The notes: generated by a model from the sequence alone, not told the origin. 64,000 nucleotides of DNA from Bacteroidaceae bacterium (GCA_016302965.1 JAEDMP010000001.1:51257-115256); one strand, 5' to 3'; positions 44,452-53,745 are shown, numbered from the stretch's first letter. Numbers and translations are program-made.

Positions 44452-45291
44452 CTATAGATTGTTCATTTCCGAAATCTTGAAATAGTATTGCCCGCGTTTT
44501 CGGGTGATACTGCCATATTGGATGGCGTGATGAGGACAATGGTGGTAGCAGGCCAGACAATTCGTGCATTGGTCCTCATGACGGAAGACAGGCAACTGGT
44601 TGTGCTGGCAGAAGATGTTGCCGGTTGGGCAGACTGAGGCACAAAGGCCACAGTGGCTGCACAGTTCAGAAGAAACTGCCAGCCGTTTGTCACTAATCAT
44701 ATAGCGGTTGAAATAGGCACCGATTACGTAGGAATAGAGTCGGGGAAAGGGACCTTTGGTCAGCTCGTTCCTTCCTCTCCTGTAGTGTACGATGTCGTCT
44801 CCCACCTCTCTGATTCGGTGCTTGGCGGTCTGCAGTTTTTGTTTTTGAACGGCCTCGGAATCTGTATCCATGAAAGGAAGACAGACATAAGTGTTGGGCA
44901 TCACAATTGAATAACAACTGTCGAGATGGAGCCCATTCCTCTGCAATTCTTTGCCGAAAATGGTCATTGCCTCCCCCGTTTCGTCGCCACAGGTGCAGAC
45001 TGCATAGCAGAATGGCACCTCCTTTTGTGACTCGGTTATCAAACGGAAATCACTCTTTCTGATAAACTCCCGCATGATACGGGGCGGTTGCCATCCATGG
45101 ATGGGAAAACAGAAGCCTATTCGTTCTCCGGCTTGCAACCGGTAAGGTTGTGAATCAGGATTCCGGCTCATGCCATTGTCAGTCATGACCGATTGAGACT
45201 GACAGATATCTATCAGCTTCTCACCAGTCATGGCCGCTAATTGCTCTGCGACCCAACGGGTATTGCCAGTTCCTGAAAAACAGAAAATCAT
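44452..45291 (-). CDS. EFR1-family flavodoxin/ferredoxin fusion protein
   Basis: The 279-residue cytoplasmic protein starts with an FMN-binding flavodoxin-like domain (FSGTGNTRWVAEQLA; FPIHGWQPPRIMREF) and ends with two 4Fe-4S clusters, CSHCGLCASVCPTGNI and CTNCLACYHHCPHHAI. Such proteins transfer electrons between ferredoxin-type donors and unknown acceptors. It converges on the 2-oxoacid oxidoreductase operon, which makes reduced ferredoxin. Upstream, on the same strand, is the amber-interrupted small membrane protein gene. Confidence 0.92.
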   Translation of the reverse strand: MIFCFSGTGNTRWVAEQLAAMTGEKLIDICQSQSVMTDNGMSRNPDSQPYRLQAGERIGFCFPIHGWQPPRIMREFIRKSDFRLITESQKEVPFCYAVCTCGDETGEAMTIFGKELQRNGLHLDSCYSIVMPNTYVCLPFMDTDSEAVQKQKLQTAKHRIREVGDDIVHYRRGRNELTKGPFPRLYSYVIGAYFNRYMISDKRLAVSSELCSHCGLCASVCPTGNIFCQHNQLPVFRHEDQCTNCLACYHHCPHHAIQYGSITRKRGQYYFKISEMNNL

Positions 45292-45737
45292 AACAAGAAC
45301 AGTTTTTAATAGGTGAAATCATGCTCCACGCTTCATTCACTTTATTAAGCATCACTTCTTTAACTATTTGACAAACGTAGTGATAACAACAGCTGCTCCC
45401 ATCAGGATAGCGATGATGATGAGCGTTGTCTGTGCAATCTATTTGATTTTCTTTCTGCGTTCGATGGCATTCAGACTCTTTTTCTTGAAAATAGCCGAAC
45501 CATCTTCACGGTGTCCATGATGATGATGGTGTTCTCTACATCTATTCAATTCCATAATGAGTTGATAATTAACTGGTTTATAAATGAGTTTATTATGTGC
45601 TTAGTTAGCGCTTGGGGGTGTTCTTTTCCTAAGGTGTCTTGTTTGAAGTATGAATCATCATCTGCTTGCAGCAAGGGGCAGGATATGTATCCTGCTATCC
45701 CTTGTCTGCTTCAGAAAAATAGGGGGGGGGGAGAGTA
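45292..45737. other. Intergenic region EFR1 / GH106
   Basis: Besides the interrupted small gene, it holds an imperfect hairpin at 45666-45707 (GCAGCAAGGG with CCCTTGTCTGC) and a run of ten G at 45722-45731 directly after the GH106 stop. Nothing else was found. Confidence 0.6.
45364..45555 (-). pseudogene. Small His-rich single-pass membrane protein interrupted by an amber codon
   Basis: Read from the ATG at 45555, the frame codes for 38 residues (MELNRCRE, five His, GHREDG, then KKKSLNAIERRKKIK). It then meets TAG at 45441-45439 and continues in frame for 24 residues (IAQTT, LIIIAILMGAAVVITTFVK) to TAG at 45366-45364. The second part is a textbook membrane helix, and the basic stretch before the stop is the expected positive-inside flank. 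Together they make a plausible 63-residue small membrane protein broken by one nonsense change. Ordinary genes here also end in TAG, so recoding is unlikely. Confidence 0.65.
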
Positions 45738-48383
45738 TTAGGGTTGCACCCTTTCAATCAGTTTCACGGGGCTGTTCAGACCGCTCTTCACCAACTCCCA
45801 ATCCGTGTAGGGCTTTTTCTTGTAGTCGAGACTCACGATGTTGGTGTCCTTGAACTTGCGCCATTTTCCTCCCTTTCTGTCGAGGTCGGCAATGCGGTTG
45901 GCTGGCAGGTTGGTCACCTCTATCCGGACGGTATTGATACCGTTCTTGAAAACGTTTCTTTGTGCTGCATCTTTACAGTCCAGCACGAAGGGTACCGACC
46001 ATGCACAACCAATCAACTGGTCATTGATATACACGCGTGCGCTCTCACGTACATCGCCCAAATCAATAGCCCATGACTTGGCTGCTTCCTGTTCCGTCAT
46101 CTTCACCGTCGTTGTGTAAACACCGGTTCCCATCATCATCTTCAGAGTGTCGTTGGGCAGTTGTTCCCAAGTAGTGAGCTGGTCCAGTTGATAGGTGGAT
46201 GCAATGGCCGGTGTACTCTCGGTGAAGGAGAGTTGCCAAGTGCCGTTGAGTGTCTTTTCCGTCTTTCCGTAATCGCCGCGTACCGCATACTGTGCACCCT
46301 TTGACTGGGGCCGGTTATAGGTCTGAAGAATCATCGACTCTCCGCTGCGAAGGTTCATGCGAATGCCGTCTGCCGTTACGTCGGCTTTCATGATTTCGCC
46401 GTTCAGCGGATTAAACCAATAGGCCTCTTTGAAATCAACGGTCAGAGCAAATCGCTGGTCCACATCCTGGGCTGAGAGATTGGCGATGAAATAGTGGTGT
46501 CCGGTTTCATTGGAACGGCGGATGGCACGAAGGCCATGTCCCATACGGAGAGCTTCTGGTTTGGCTGCGCGGGCCATCTCCTGCTGCTGGGTACCATAGA
46601 TAATGGTGGCACCCTGACGTTTGAGCTCATCGATATGGGCTTTGGTTGCCTGGCTCATCTTGCCACTTCCGGGAATAATCAGTGCCTGATAAGCGGTTCC
46701 GGCAGTTGTCACCAGTTTTCCATTCTTGTACTGGGTGTCCATCAGATATTTTTCGCTGATGTAGTCGCAGTCATATCCGGCATGATCTATTTCGAGAATA
46801 CTCTTGATGAAATCAGGTGCTTTTTTCGCCATAGAGTGAATGTCAAACTGCATCAGCAACGAACCGGCACCCTTGCCGTGCCGTTCGGCCCACATGTCGC
46901 GTACCGGAAGCAGCACAAGGAAGTCATTGTCGGGTTTTCCCATCTGCAGGAAGCTCTGGCAGCGCTCGATATAGTCCATCAGCCATGGAGCGTCTCTCCA
47001 AATGCTGTTGGTGGGACTCATATCAATAGAGGCATAGAATTTCCAACCGGGCCAAACTTCATCTTTGGGAGAATAGGTAGTACCATGGAAATACATGTTG
47101 TTGACACCGCAGGTAAACATCAGGTCGATGTCTGGCTTGCACTGCGCGAGCGAGGTGCGGAAATGTTCTGTAAGCCAGGTGAAGGTCTCGCTGCTGGTCA
47201 GATTTTTGCCATTGATATGGGCAGCCGACGAGGCATACTTCAGCATCGACACATCGCTGTCGTTCTTTCGGGTGAATCCCGGATCCTTGCGCAGTCCCTT
47301 AATGCCGAACTCTGAAAGTCCGAATCCTTCAATCTCCGGAATATCCACTGCCGAATAGATATCAATGAGGTTGGCAGGTGAACCGTGCGCTTGGTTTCTT
47401 GTCAGTGAGCCGTGACTGTGAGCCCATGCTGTCCACTGCTCCGTGAAATTCTCCAGAAGCAACTCTCCTAATGTCTCACGATAGTCGGCAAGCACCTGGT
47501 TGTCCTTATCCACCTTCTCTCCGAAAAGCTCCAGCAGGTGATTTTCCAGTTTATAACCTCTGCGTTTTTCAAACTCTTCAAGCAGCGTAGGCGTCCAGTT
47601 GGCCTTATAGACCTCGTAGGAATCATTGAAGAAGGTATGGGGGTAGGGAGTTCCACTGGTTGCAAACGCCTTTTCGAAGCGCTGCAGATAATGGGCTACC
47701 GCTTTCTTGTCGAAATGGTCAAGCACGTAGCCTTCACCTCCGGGAGCCGCACGTTTCACCTTTTGACGAGTACGTGAGCAGTAAAGGGCAATGATGCGGT
47801 AGGAGTGTTTCTTGGGCGCTTTTTTCCAGATGGCAACACCGTTTTCTGTCATGTTTGTGAGGTCTGTGGCATGCCCCTCGGCATCGTAAGCCATCACACG
47901 GCTAAGTTTGGCAAAGGGGCGCTCTTTCACGTCGGTCAGCAGAATGCTGACACCCTTGCGTAATTGGGCACCCGTAGCAGTCGTGTCAAGATATTCCACC
48001 TTGGCTGCCGCCTCGTCTATACCCACCTCCGGTCCTCCGAAGGGCCATCCGGTACCGGTGTTCATGTCGATGAGCAGTTGGTTCTCTTTTCCCTCTTTTT
48101 GGGTAAAGCTGAGCGCTTTCATCCATTGGTCGCTGAGGAAACTGAGCTCATTTTTCTCGTTGTTCTGTACGCCGTAGATAGGTGTAATTTCCAAGGCTCC
48201 GATACCGGTCTTGGCATATTGTTCCATGTTCCATTTCAGGTCTGATTCGGTCACAGCCGAACCCATCCACCACCATCTGGCTCCCGGTTTGCATTCAGGA
48301 GTCGAGGTGGGCCATGTCTGTGCCGCACCTTGTGATGCAGCAATGCCGAGCATGGTTCCGAATATGATTTGTCTGAGTGTCAT
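45738..48383 (-). CDS. Secreted GH106-type alpha-L-rhamnosidase
   Basis: The 881-residue protein has a signal peptide (MTLRQIIFGTMLGIAASQGAAQ) and the GH106 opening (PGARWWWMGSAVTESDLKWNMEQYAKTGIGALEITPIYG). The central TIM-barrel-like region carries GFGLSEFGIKG and TSSETFTWLTEHF; the last 180 residues look like a beta-sandwich with a sugar-binding jelly roll (WAIDLGDVRESARVYINDQ). The length is somewhat short for GH106 but looks complete. It likely removes rhamnose from rhamnogalacturonan. It is 80 bases downstream of the acetylesterase gene and co-transcribed with it. Confidence 0.88.
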   Translation of the reverse strand: MTLRQIIFGTMLGIAASQGAAQTWPTSTPECKPGARWWWMGSAVTESDLKWNMEQYAKTGIGALEITPIYGVQNNEKNELSFLSDQWMKALSFTQKEGKENQLLIDMNTGTGWPFGGPEVGIDEAAAKVEYLDTTATGAQLRKGVSILLTDVKERPFAKLSRVMAYDAEGHATDLTNMTENGVAIWKKAPKKHSYRIIALYCSRTRQKVKRAAPGGEGYVLDHFDKKAVAHYLQRFEKAFATSGTPYPHTFFNDSYEVYKANWTPTLLEEFEKRRGYKLENHLLELFGEKVDKDNQVLADYRETLGELLLENFTEQWTAWAHSHGSLTRNQAHGSPANLIDIYSAVDIPEIEGFGLSEFGIKGLRKDPGFTRKNDSDVSMLKYASSAAHINGKNLTSSETFTWLTEHFRTSLAQCKPDIDLMFTCGVNNMYFHGTTYSPKDEVWPGWKFYASIDMSPTNSIWRDAPWLMDYIERCQSFLQMGKPDNDFLVLLPVRDMWAERHGKGAGSLLMQFDIHSMAKKAPDFIKSILEIDHAGYDCDYISEKYLMDTQYKNGKLVTTAGTAYQALIIPGSGKMSQATKAHIDELKRQGATIIYGTQQQEMARAAKPEALRMGHGLRAIRRSNETGHHYFIANLSAQDVDQRFALTVDFKEAYWFNPLNGEIMKADVTADGIRMNLRSGESMILQTYNRPQSKGAQYAVRGDYGKTEKTLNGTWQLSFTESTPAIASTYQLDQLTTWEQLPNDTLKMMMGTGVYTTTVKMTEQEAAKSWAIDLGDVRESARVYINDQLIGCAWSVPFVLDCKDAAQRNVFKNGINTVRIEVTNLPANRIADLDRKGGKWRKFKDTNIVSLDYKKKPYTDWELVKSGLNSPVKLIERVQP

Positions 48384-48463
48384 TTGTTTATGTTTAAGAT
48401 GATGTTTTTGAAGATATTCAATCTGCTGTTCTCAACAGAGATAAGGAGTGTTTCATCCTCCTC

Positions 48464-49705
48464 TTAGTTTCCATCGGGTTTGACAATCTCCATCATTCTT
48501 GAGGGTGCCCAACGGAAGGTATCCACATCGTCTGGATGGGCAGGGTCAAAGTCTGTGAAATCACTTCTGAGATGTGAAAGGATGGGCAGTTTCAGATCCT
48601 TCATTCCTTGTACCACCATCTTGGCAATCTCGTAAGCTCCGTATGGATTGAAATGGGTGTTGTCTGCCAAGGCCTTGGGTTGATTGGCAAAGGTATTGGC
48701 GGGATAATGTACCAGACTCCGCTTGCTGCCTTCGTTGCCCAATGTCTCGAAGAAAGTCTTCGTCATCTGGTTGAGGTCGATGACGGGCACCTTCTCACGT
48801 GTTGCCACCGCCTTCATGGCTGCAGGAAAATCACCGTGGGTATCTTGGATGTGCAGTCCGTCGGCGCTGAAGTTTCTGCGCTGGGTGGGGGTGCAGAAGA
48901 TGATGGTGGCACCTTTAGCCCGTACGTTGTCAATAAATATCTTCAGGTTCCGCGAATAGTGATACCAGGCACCCGTCCCTGGGCCTTTTTCCTTCTCATC
49001 GTTATGTGCAAATTCGCATACTACGTAGTCGCCTTTCTTGATGGTGCTCATGATTTGTGCCAGTCTGTTTTGTGCTATGAACGTACCGGCTGTGAGTCCG
49101 CTTTCCGCATGGTTGGCCACCACAACATTGGCATCAAACCATCGGGTAAACATCTGTCCCCAGCTGGCCCAGGGTTCATAACTTTGGTCGGTCACCGTAG
49201 AGTTGCCACACAGATAGATGGTGGGGATACTGTTATCGGCTTCGATATGGATGCCGCTGACAGCAGGCGCGTCACCATTGAATTCCAGGGTCAGCTTATT
49301 GTCCCAGGTGAGTGTGCCCTTTTCGCGTGTTTTGATTTTCACGCTCGTCTTATCGTCTATGTAGGGGGTTCGTTTGTTGACGGCAAACTCAACAACTTGG
49401 GTTTTCCCTTTTGCGGTGACGATGTTTTCGGCATAGAGACGTCGGGATTCTGCCCTCACCGTGGTGGATGCCGCTTTTTTCTTGGAGCCTAACTCCACCA
49501 TGACCCGATAATTGCCATCAGGCACTTTCACCGAGAAATAGAAGGGTTCTTTACTGTTTTTGCTTGGGGCTGGCAGGATGTCATATCCATAGCCTGTTTC
49601 GTCGCTGTAGATTGGTTGTGGCTGGGTCAGGTCAAAGTCAAACGACTGTGCGCTGGACAATAGTGGGCAGCAAGCCCAAAGAGCCAATAGTAAGTTCGTT
49701 TTCAT
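48464..49705 (-). CDS. Secreted rhamnogalacturonan acetylesterase-type SGNH hydrolase
   Basis: From the ATG at 49705 the protein has 413 residues with signal MKTNLLLALWACCPLLSSAQ. An N-terminal beta-sandwich (about 22-145) precedes the SGNH domain: block I IYLCGNSTVTDQ, block III EFAHNDEKE, and block V ADNTHFNPYGAYEIAKMV with the Asp/His dyad. Family members remove acetyl groups from rhamnogalacturonan I, which opens it to enzymes such as the GH106 protein encoded next. No SusC/SusD or regulator genes lie nearby. Confidence 0.88.
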   Translation of the reverse strand: MKTNLLLALWACCPLLSSAQSFDFDLTQPQPIYSDETGYGYDILPAPSKNSKEPFYFSVKVPDGNYRVMVELGSKKKAASTTVRAESRRLYAENIVTAKGKTQVVEFAVNKRTPYIDDKTSVKIKTREKGTLTWDNKLTLEFNGDAPAVSGIHIEADNSIPTIYLCGNSTVTDQSYEPWASWGQMFTRWFDANVVVANHAESGLTAGTFIAQNRLAQIMSTIKKGDYVVCEFAHNDEKEKGPGTGAWYHYSRNLKIFIDNVRAKGATIIFCTPTQRRNFSADGLHIQDTHGDFPAAMKAVATREKVPVIDLNQMTKTFFETLGNEGSKRSLVHYPANTFANQPKALADNTHFNPYGAYEIAKMVVQGMKDLKLPILSHLRSDFTDFDPAHPDDVDTFRWAPSRMMEIVKPDGN

Positions 49706-49743
49706 AGTTATCATTTTTTATTGATAGTATATTATTTGTCTTC

Positions 49744-49789
49744 AAAAAGTCAAATCTTATCTTTCTTGGGTTTTCAAATGAGATTTGAC
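49744..49789 (-). terminator. Terminator after the DUF4270/small protein operon
   Basis: GTCAAATCT (49749-49757) pairs with AGATTTGAC (49781-49789); on the minus strand TTTTTG follows (49748-49743). It lies 18 bases past the small gene's stop. Confidence 0.75.
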
Positions 49790-49807
49790 GTGACACCCTT
49801 TATCCGC

Positions 49808-49936
49808 TTACAGCGCCTCATCCTCGGGTCTGGGAGGCAGGAGGCGCTGTTTGGGAAGATGTTTCTTTTTCCGGAGATAAGCCTCTTTTTTCAGTTCGTA
49901 GGCTTCTCTTCTTTTTTCAAGATAATTGTCGGCCAT
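49808..49936 (-). CDS. 42-residue charged protein coupled to the DUF4270 gene
   Basis: The frame begins MADNYLEKRREAYELKKEAY, continues basic (LRKKKHLPKQRLL) and ends PPRPEDEAL. Its ATG overlaps the stop of the DUF4270 gene by one base (TAATG), typical of translational coupling, and a terminator follows directly. It is helical and strongly charged with no membrane segment. Function unknown. An inverted repeat (49811-49819 with 49841-49849) lies in its last codons. Confidence 0.72.
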   Translation of the reverse strand: MADNYLEKRREAYELKKEAYLRKKKHLPKQRLLPPRPEDEAL

Positions 49937-51408
49937 TATTCATCCTTGGTCAGTCGGTTGTAGATGATGCTGATGGTGATCTCGCCCCGTTTGTTTTGGG
50001 CTCCACCCACCAGTCGGGTACTCTTGAGGGCCATCTCGTTGGAGATATCGGTAATCGTTGTCGAACCGTATGACGAAGACTGGCTCTTGGAGACATTGAC
50101 TGGAACCAGTACCACCTTGTTCCAGTCCTCTGTCGCTTTACCCTCCAGTTTGTTCTGGTACATCCGGGTAATAAGTCCAGAAATATTGTAGAACGTATAG
50201 GTGTTGTTCTGGCTGCTATAAGTAGCTAAGTATGAGTTCTTATTGTCGTTCAGCCTCTTGTTTTCGAAGAAGCTGTAGAGACTGTCTTTTGGCAACATCA
50301 ACACCTGTGTCGGTTCACCGAAAGCCTCTTCATCGTCAATACCATTGATACGTTGGAATACGATGCGTGCTGAACTCAGCGTATCGTTCTCATGTCCCAA
50401 CTTGATAGAGTCAATGGGCAATGTCACCTCAGTGAAGATGCCGGCAGGCGCTTTCAGATAAGTGCAGGTTTCATCAGCTGCCAGTCGCTTGATGGTTTCC
50501 TTGTCGTTGCGGATGCAGGTGGTCTTGGTCACCTCTTCTGTGCCGGAAAGGAAAGCCACGCCGTTGTAGACGGAGTCTTCGCTTTCATATCTATAATAGG
50601 TGTAGAGTTCCGTTACGAACACCTCCGACATCACGCCCAGTCCGTCGGTTGTCTTGAAATAGAATCCCGGGCACACGCGGTTGGCAAAGTTGTAGGAGTT
50701 CTTGTAATTGTCGGCATCCTCAAAATATTTGCGCATCAGATAGGTGCCATAGTTGTTATAGGTATGTCCCTCGCGGTCGGTATAGGCACCATTGAGAGGA
50801 ATGGCTATCGACTGCAGGTTGGTTTTGTCTACCACCAGTGCGCGCAGGCTGTCGCTGAGGTTGAGATCAAGTGGGGTATACACCTTGTTGACCACAATCT
50901 CGTGTCCGTCATTGCGGAGCATACCTTGGGTTTCGATGTCAAAGTTGGAGTAGAAATCAACACCCACCTTCACGGGTTTGGCCATCTCGTATGCGGTCAG
51001 TCTCATGGGGTTGAGCGAATCGCCCACCGAGTTGTTCAGATAGACGCGCAGCACGCATGAGTCAGCCACCACCTTGCCTTCTGCATCCACGCTTCTGATA
51101 CTGTCCTGTTCGGGATAGAGCGAGGTGATGCCGAAGTTTTCGAGCACGGCAAACTGCGTGCTGTAGTCAGCGGTCACATAACTGCCGGTTTCCGGATCCT
51201 TGATGTGTCCCAAATAGTTATAGGGACTGCGGGCCAGCACCGAGTCAACAGTAATTGACCGGGTCTGCACAGAGAATGTGTCTGTAAGCAGGGTGAATTG
51301 ATCGGCAATATTTGTAAGGCTGCCACCGATGACATCAGTAGTGTCGTCGCAAGCGGTCATCAATGCCGCGGCAAAAGCGATGATGGCAGTTGTCTTGAGT
51401 TTTTTCAT
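49936..51408 (-). CDS. DUF4270 family lipoprotein
   Basis: The 490-residue protein begins with a lipoprotein signal (MKKLKTTAIIAFAAALMTAC, lipobox LMTAC). The mature part is a beta-rich DUF4270 domain (SVQTRSITVDSVLARSPYNYLGHIKDPETGSYVTADYSTQF). It is probably exposed in the outer membrane. Function is unknown. In Bacteroidales it commonly accompanies the short glycogen synthase and panC, as here (98 bases after the synthase). Confidence 0.9.
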   Translation of the reverse strand: MKKLKTTAIIAFAAALMTACDDTTDVIGGSLTNIADQFTLLTDTFSVQTRSITVDSVLARSPYNYLGHIKDPETGSYVTADYSTQFAVLENFGITSLYPEQDSIRSVDAEGKVVADSCVLRVYLNNSVGDSLNPMRLTAYEMAKPVKVGVDFYSNFDIETQGMLRNDGHEIVVNKVYTPLDLNLSDSLRALVVDKTNLQSIAIPLNGAYTDREGHTYNNYGTYLMRKYFEDADNYKNSYNFANRVCPGFYFKTTDGLGVMSEVFVTELYTYYRYESEDSVYNGVAFLSGTEEVTKTTCIRNDKETIKRLAADETCTYLKAPAGIFTEVTLPIDSIKLGHENDTLSSARIVFQRINGIDDEEAFGEPTQVLMLPKDSLYSFFENKRLNDNKNSYLATYSSQNNTYTFYNISGLITRMYQNKLEGKATEDWNKVVLVPVNVSKSQSSSYGSTTITDISNEMALKSTRLVGGAQNKRGEITISIIYNRLTKDE

Positions 51409-51506
51409 TGATGCTATAGATGATTTCTTGATGCTATAGATATTCTCTTGTTGTATGTTATCCTTGGTTCGGTTGCCCGGACATACAATCTGTTCTGTGT
51501 GCCAGA

Positions 51507-52313
51507 TTACTCTTTGAAAATCTCGTCATAGAAGGCGCGATAGGCATCACCGAAGTCCTCTCCGGGATAACGGAGCAGAGGCACCTTTTTGTCGTTGGCA
51601 TAGTTCAGCAGCATGTCGTTCACTTCCTGTTCAGCCTCGATGACACCGTCTGAGTAGTCTATGGCGAGCTTGCCCAGTTCCTCGAAGTCAAACTTGTCGT
51701 TATAGGAGGTGAGCAGTTCGGGGGTAGCGTCCCTGAAACTCAGACAATCCTTGAAATTGTCACCGAAGTCTTTGGTGATACTTTTGGTAAACAGTGATGT
51801 GACCACTTTGGTATTGCAGAATGAGGGCTCATCCTTGTATGCGGTCTTGATATAGAAAGGTACGACTCCGCTCATCCATCCTTGGCAGTGGATGATGTCG
51901 GGCACCCAGCGGAGTTTCTTGACCGTTTCCAGCACGCCTCGGGCAAAGAAGATGGCTCTTTCTCCATTGTCGGCATAATCCTCGCCCTGTTCGTTGGTGG
52001 CCATCTGGCGTTTGATAAAGTATTCGTCGTTGTCGATGAAATAAACCTGTACCCTGGCTGATTGGATGGAGGCCACCTTGATAATCAGCGGGTGGTCAGT
52101 ATCGTTGATGATGAGGTTCATTCCCGAAAGTCTGATGACCTCGTGCAACTGCCCTCTCCGTTCGTTGATATTGCCCCATTTAGGCATGAAGGTTCGTATC
52201 TCATGACCATGCTCCTGCATATTTTGCGGCAGCTTTCGTCCCATGAGTGAGAGATGGGTGTCTGGAACATAAGGAGAAATCTCCTGATTGATGAAAAGAA
52301 TTTTTTTTGCCAT
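51507..52313 (-). CDS. Short glycogen/starch synthase catalytic-domain protein (GT5)
   Basis: From the ATG at 52313 the protein has 268 residues and covers only the N-terminal GT5 domain (KILFINQEISPYVPDTHLSLMGRKLPQNMQEHGHEIRTFMPKWG; VQVYFIDNDEYF; DIIHCQGWMSGVVPFY). The GT1 C-terminal domain of ordinary GlgA is absent. Because short forms of this kind are usual in this gene neighbourhood, this is a family trait and not a truncation. Glucan synthesis is possible but unproven. The promoter is at 52341-52348. Confidence 0.85.
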   Translation of the reverse strand: MAKKILFINQEISPYVPDTHLSLMGRKLPQNMQEHGHEIRTFMPKWGNINERRGQLHEVIRLSGMNLIINDTDHPLIIKVASIQSARVQVYFIDNDEYFIKRQMATNEQGEDYADNGERAIFFARGVLETVKKLRWVPDIIHCQGWMSGVVPFYIKTAYKDEPSFCNTKVVTSLFTKSITKDFGDNFKDCLSFRDATPELLTSYNDKFDFEELGKLAIDYSDGVIEAEQEVNDMLLNYANDKKVPLLRYPGEDFGDAYRAFYDEIFKE

Positions 52314-52340
52314 ACCTTGGTTTAGATGATTTTTTCCCTG

Positions 52341-52348
52341 CAAAGATA
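52341..52348 (-). promoter_or_regulatory. -7 element for the glycogen synthase-like gene
   Basis: TATCTTTG on the minus strand, 28 bases before the ATG at 52313; the nearest TTTG is 23 bases upstream. Confidence 0.6.
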
Positions 52349-52454
52349 CGATTTTTTTTTGACCTGGGGGGCAAAAAGAAACCATTTTTTCAAAAATACC
52401 AACTTATTTGGCATATTTTTACTATAAAATTTCTGTTATTTGATAAAAAAGTTG

Positions 52455-52462
52455 TTATTTTG
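52455..52462 (+). promoter_or_regulatory. Imperfect -7 element for panC
   Basis: TTATTTTG, one mismatch from TAnnTTTG, 42 bases before the panC ATG. Confidence 0.4.
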
Positions 52463-52503
52463 CACCCCAAAATCTATAGCAACGTCAAAACGTTCAAAAA
52501 GAA

Positions 52504-53361
52504 ATGATAGTTTTTCATAAGATTGTAGACCTTCAGAATGAGCTTTTCAAGGCTCGCAAGCAAGGAAAGAAAATCGGATTGGTGCCCACGATGGGCGCTC
52601 TTCACGAGGGTCATGCCTCTTTGGTGAAGAGAAGTGTTGAAGAGAATGACGTGACGGTCGTTTCCGTCTTTGTCAATCCCACGCAGTTCAATGACAAGAA
52701 TGATTTGAAGTCTTACCCCCGTGATTTGGAGGCGGATTGTCGCCTGCTTGAATCTTGTCGTGCCGACTATGTCTTCGCCCCCGAGGTGGAAGAGATGTAT
52801 CCCGTGCCCGATACCCGGGCGTTTGAGTTCCCGCCTGTTTCCACCGTGATGGAGGGAGCCCATCGTCCTGGCCATTTCAATGGCGTCTGCCAAGTGGTGA
52901 GCCGTCTGTTTTATATCGTGCGCCCCCATCGTGCCTATTTCGGCGAGAAGGACTGGCAACAGATAGCTGTGGTGAAAGCCATGGTAAATTACTTGGGGTT
53001 GGCTGTCGCCATTGTGGAGTGCCCCATTGTCAGAGACACCGACGGATTGGCCCGTTCCAGCCGCAACGCCCTGTTGACTCCCGGGGAGCGCGCCATTGCC
53101 CCCCGCATATATGAAGCGCTCAGTCAGAGTGTAACCTATGCCAAAAGCCATACCGTGGCTGAAACCCACGACTGGGTGGTAAGCCGGATCAATGCCGTTG
53201 ACGGCCTCGACGTGGAGTATTTCTCCATCGTCGATGGCGACACGCTGCTCGATGTCAGCTCCTGGGATGCTTCCTCTGTGGTGGGTTGCATTACCGTCTA
53301 TTGCGGCAGCCGTCCTGTCCGTCTCATCGATCATATCAGGTATAACCAGCAAGAAGCATAA
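52504..53361 (+). CDS. panC: Pantothenate synthetase
   Basis: The 285-residue enzyme joins pantoate and beta-alanine with ATP. The HIGH-type motif is in [16 protein letters not shown] and the second site in [13 protein letters not shown], with YFGEKDWQQ before it. panD follows 25 bases later and supplies beta-alanine, so the pair is an operon. Confidence 0.97.
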   Translation: MIVFHKIVDLQNELFKARKQGKKIGLVPTMGALHEGHASLVKRSVEENDVTVVSVFVNPTQFNDKNDLKSYPRDLEADCRLLESCRADYVFAPEVEEMYPVPDTRAFEFPPVSTVMEGAHRPGHFNGVCQVVSRLFYIVRPHRAYFGEKDWQQIAVVKAMVNYLGLAVAIVECPIVRDTDGLARSSRNALLTPGERAIAPRIYEALSQSVTYAKSHTVAETHDWVVSRINAVDGLDVEYFSIVDGDTLLDVSSWDASSVVGCITVYCGSRPVRLIDHIRYNQQEA

Positions 53362-53386
53362 CCCCCCAACGATATACGATACAGTT

Positions 53387-53731
53387 ATGATGATAGAAGT
53401 ATTGAAGTCGAAATTGCACTGTGTGACGGTCACCGAGGCCAACCTCCATTACATGGGCAGTATCACCATCGACGAGGATTTGATGGATGCCGCCGGACTG
53501 ATTGCCGGCGAAAAGGTGCAGATTGTTGACAACAACAATGGCGAGCGTCTCGAAACATATATTATCAAGGGTGAGCGTGGCTCAGGCTGCATCTGTCTCA
53601 ACGGTGCAGCCGCTCGCAAGGTGCAGGTGGGCGACACCTGCATCATCATCGCATACGCACTTATGGATTTTGAAGAGGCCAAGACCTTCCTGCCCAAAGT
53701 CGTGTTCCCCAAAGCCGGCAACCGACTTTGA
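53387..53731 (+). CDS. panD: Aspartate 1-decarboxylase
   Basis: The 114-residue proenzyme makes beta-alanine from aspartate. It self-cleaves at Gly-Ser in [18 protein letters not shown], leaving a pyruvoyl group on Ser25. [19 protein letters not shown] and the Ile-rich core are typical. Two ATGs in a row (53387, 53390) can start it. Convergent with cdd, with 14 bases between them. Confidence 0.96.
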   Translation: MMIEVLKSKLHCVTVTEANLHYMGSITIDEDLMDAAGLIAGEKVQIVDNNNGERLETYIIKGERGSGCICLNGAAARKVQVGDTCIIIAYALMDFEEAKTFLPKVVFPKAGNRL

Positions 53732-53745
53732 GTCCGGCTTACATC

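Noticed and set aside
45439..45441. TAG read as a sense codon (alternative code or programmed readthrough)
   Set aside because: Several normal genes here end in TAG, such as those at 703-705 and 42920-42922, and no supporting signal was seen; a nonsense mutation is simpler.
45511..45741. Plus-strand 76-codon frame beside GH106
   Set aside because: It overlaps the minus-strand small gene and a G-run and shows no protein-like pattern.
49811..49849. Inverted repeat taken as a second terminator
   Set aside because: It lies inside the end of the 42-codon gene with no U-run; the hairpin at 49744-49789 is the better terminator.
51507..52313. Truncated glycogen synthase pseudogene
   Set aside because: The short single-domain form beside DUF4270 and panC is common in Bacteroidales, and the frame is intact with its own promoter.
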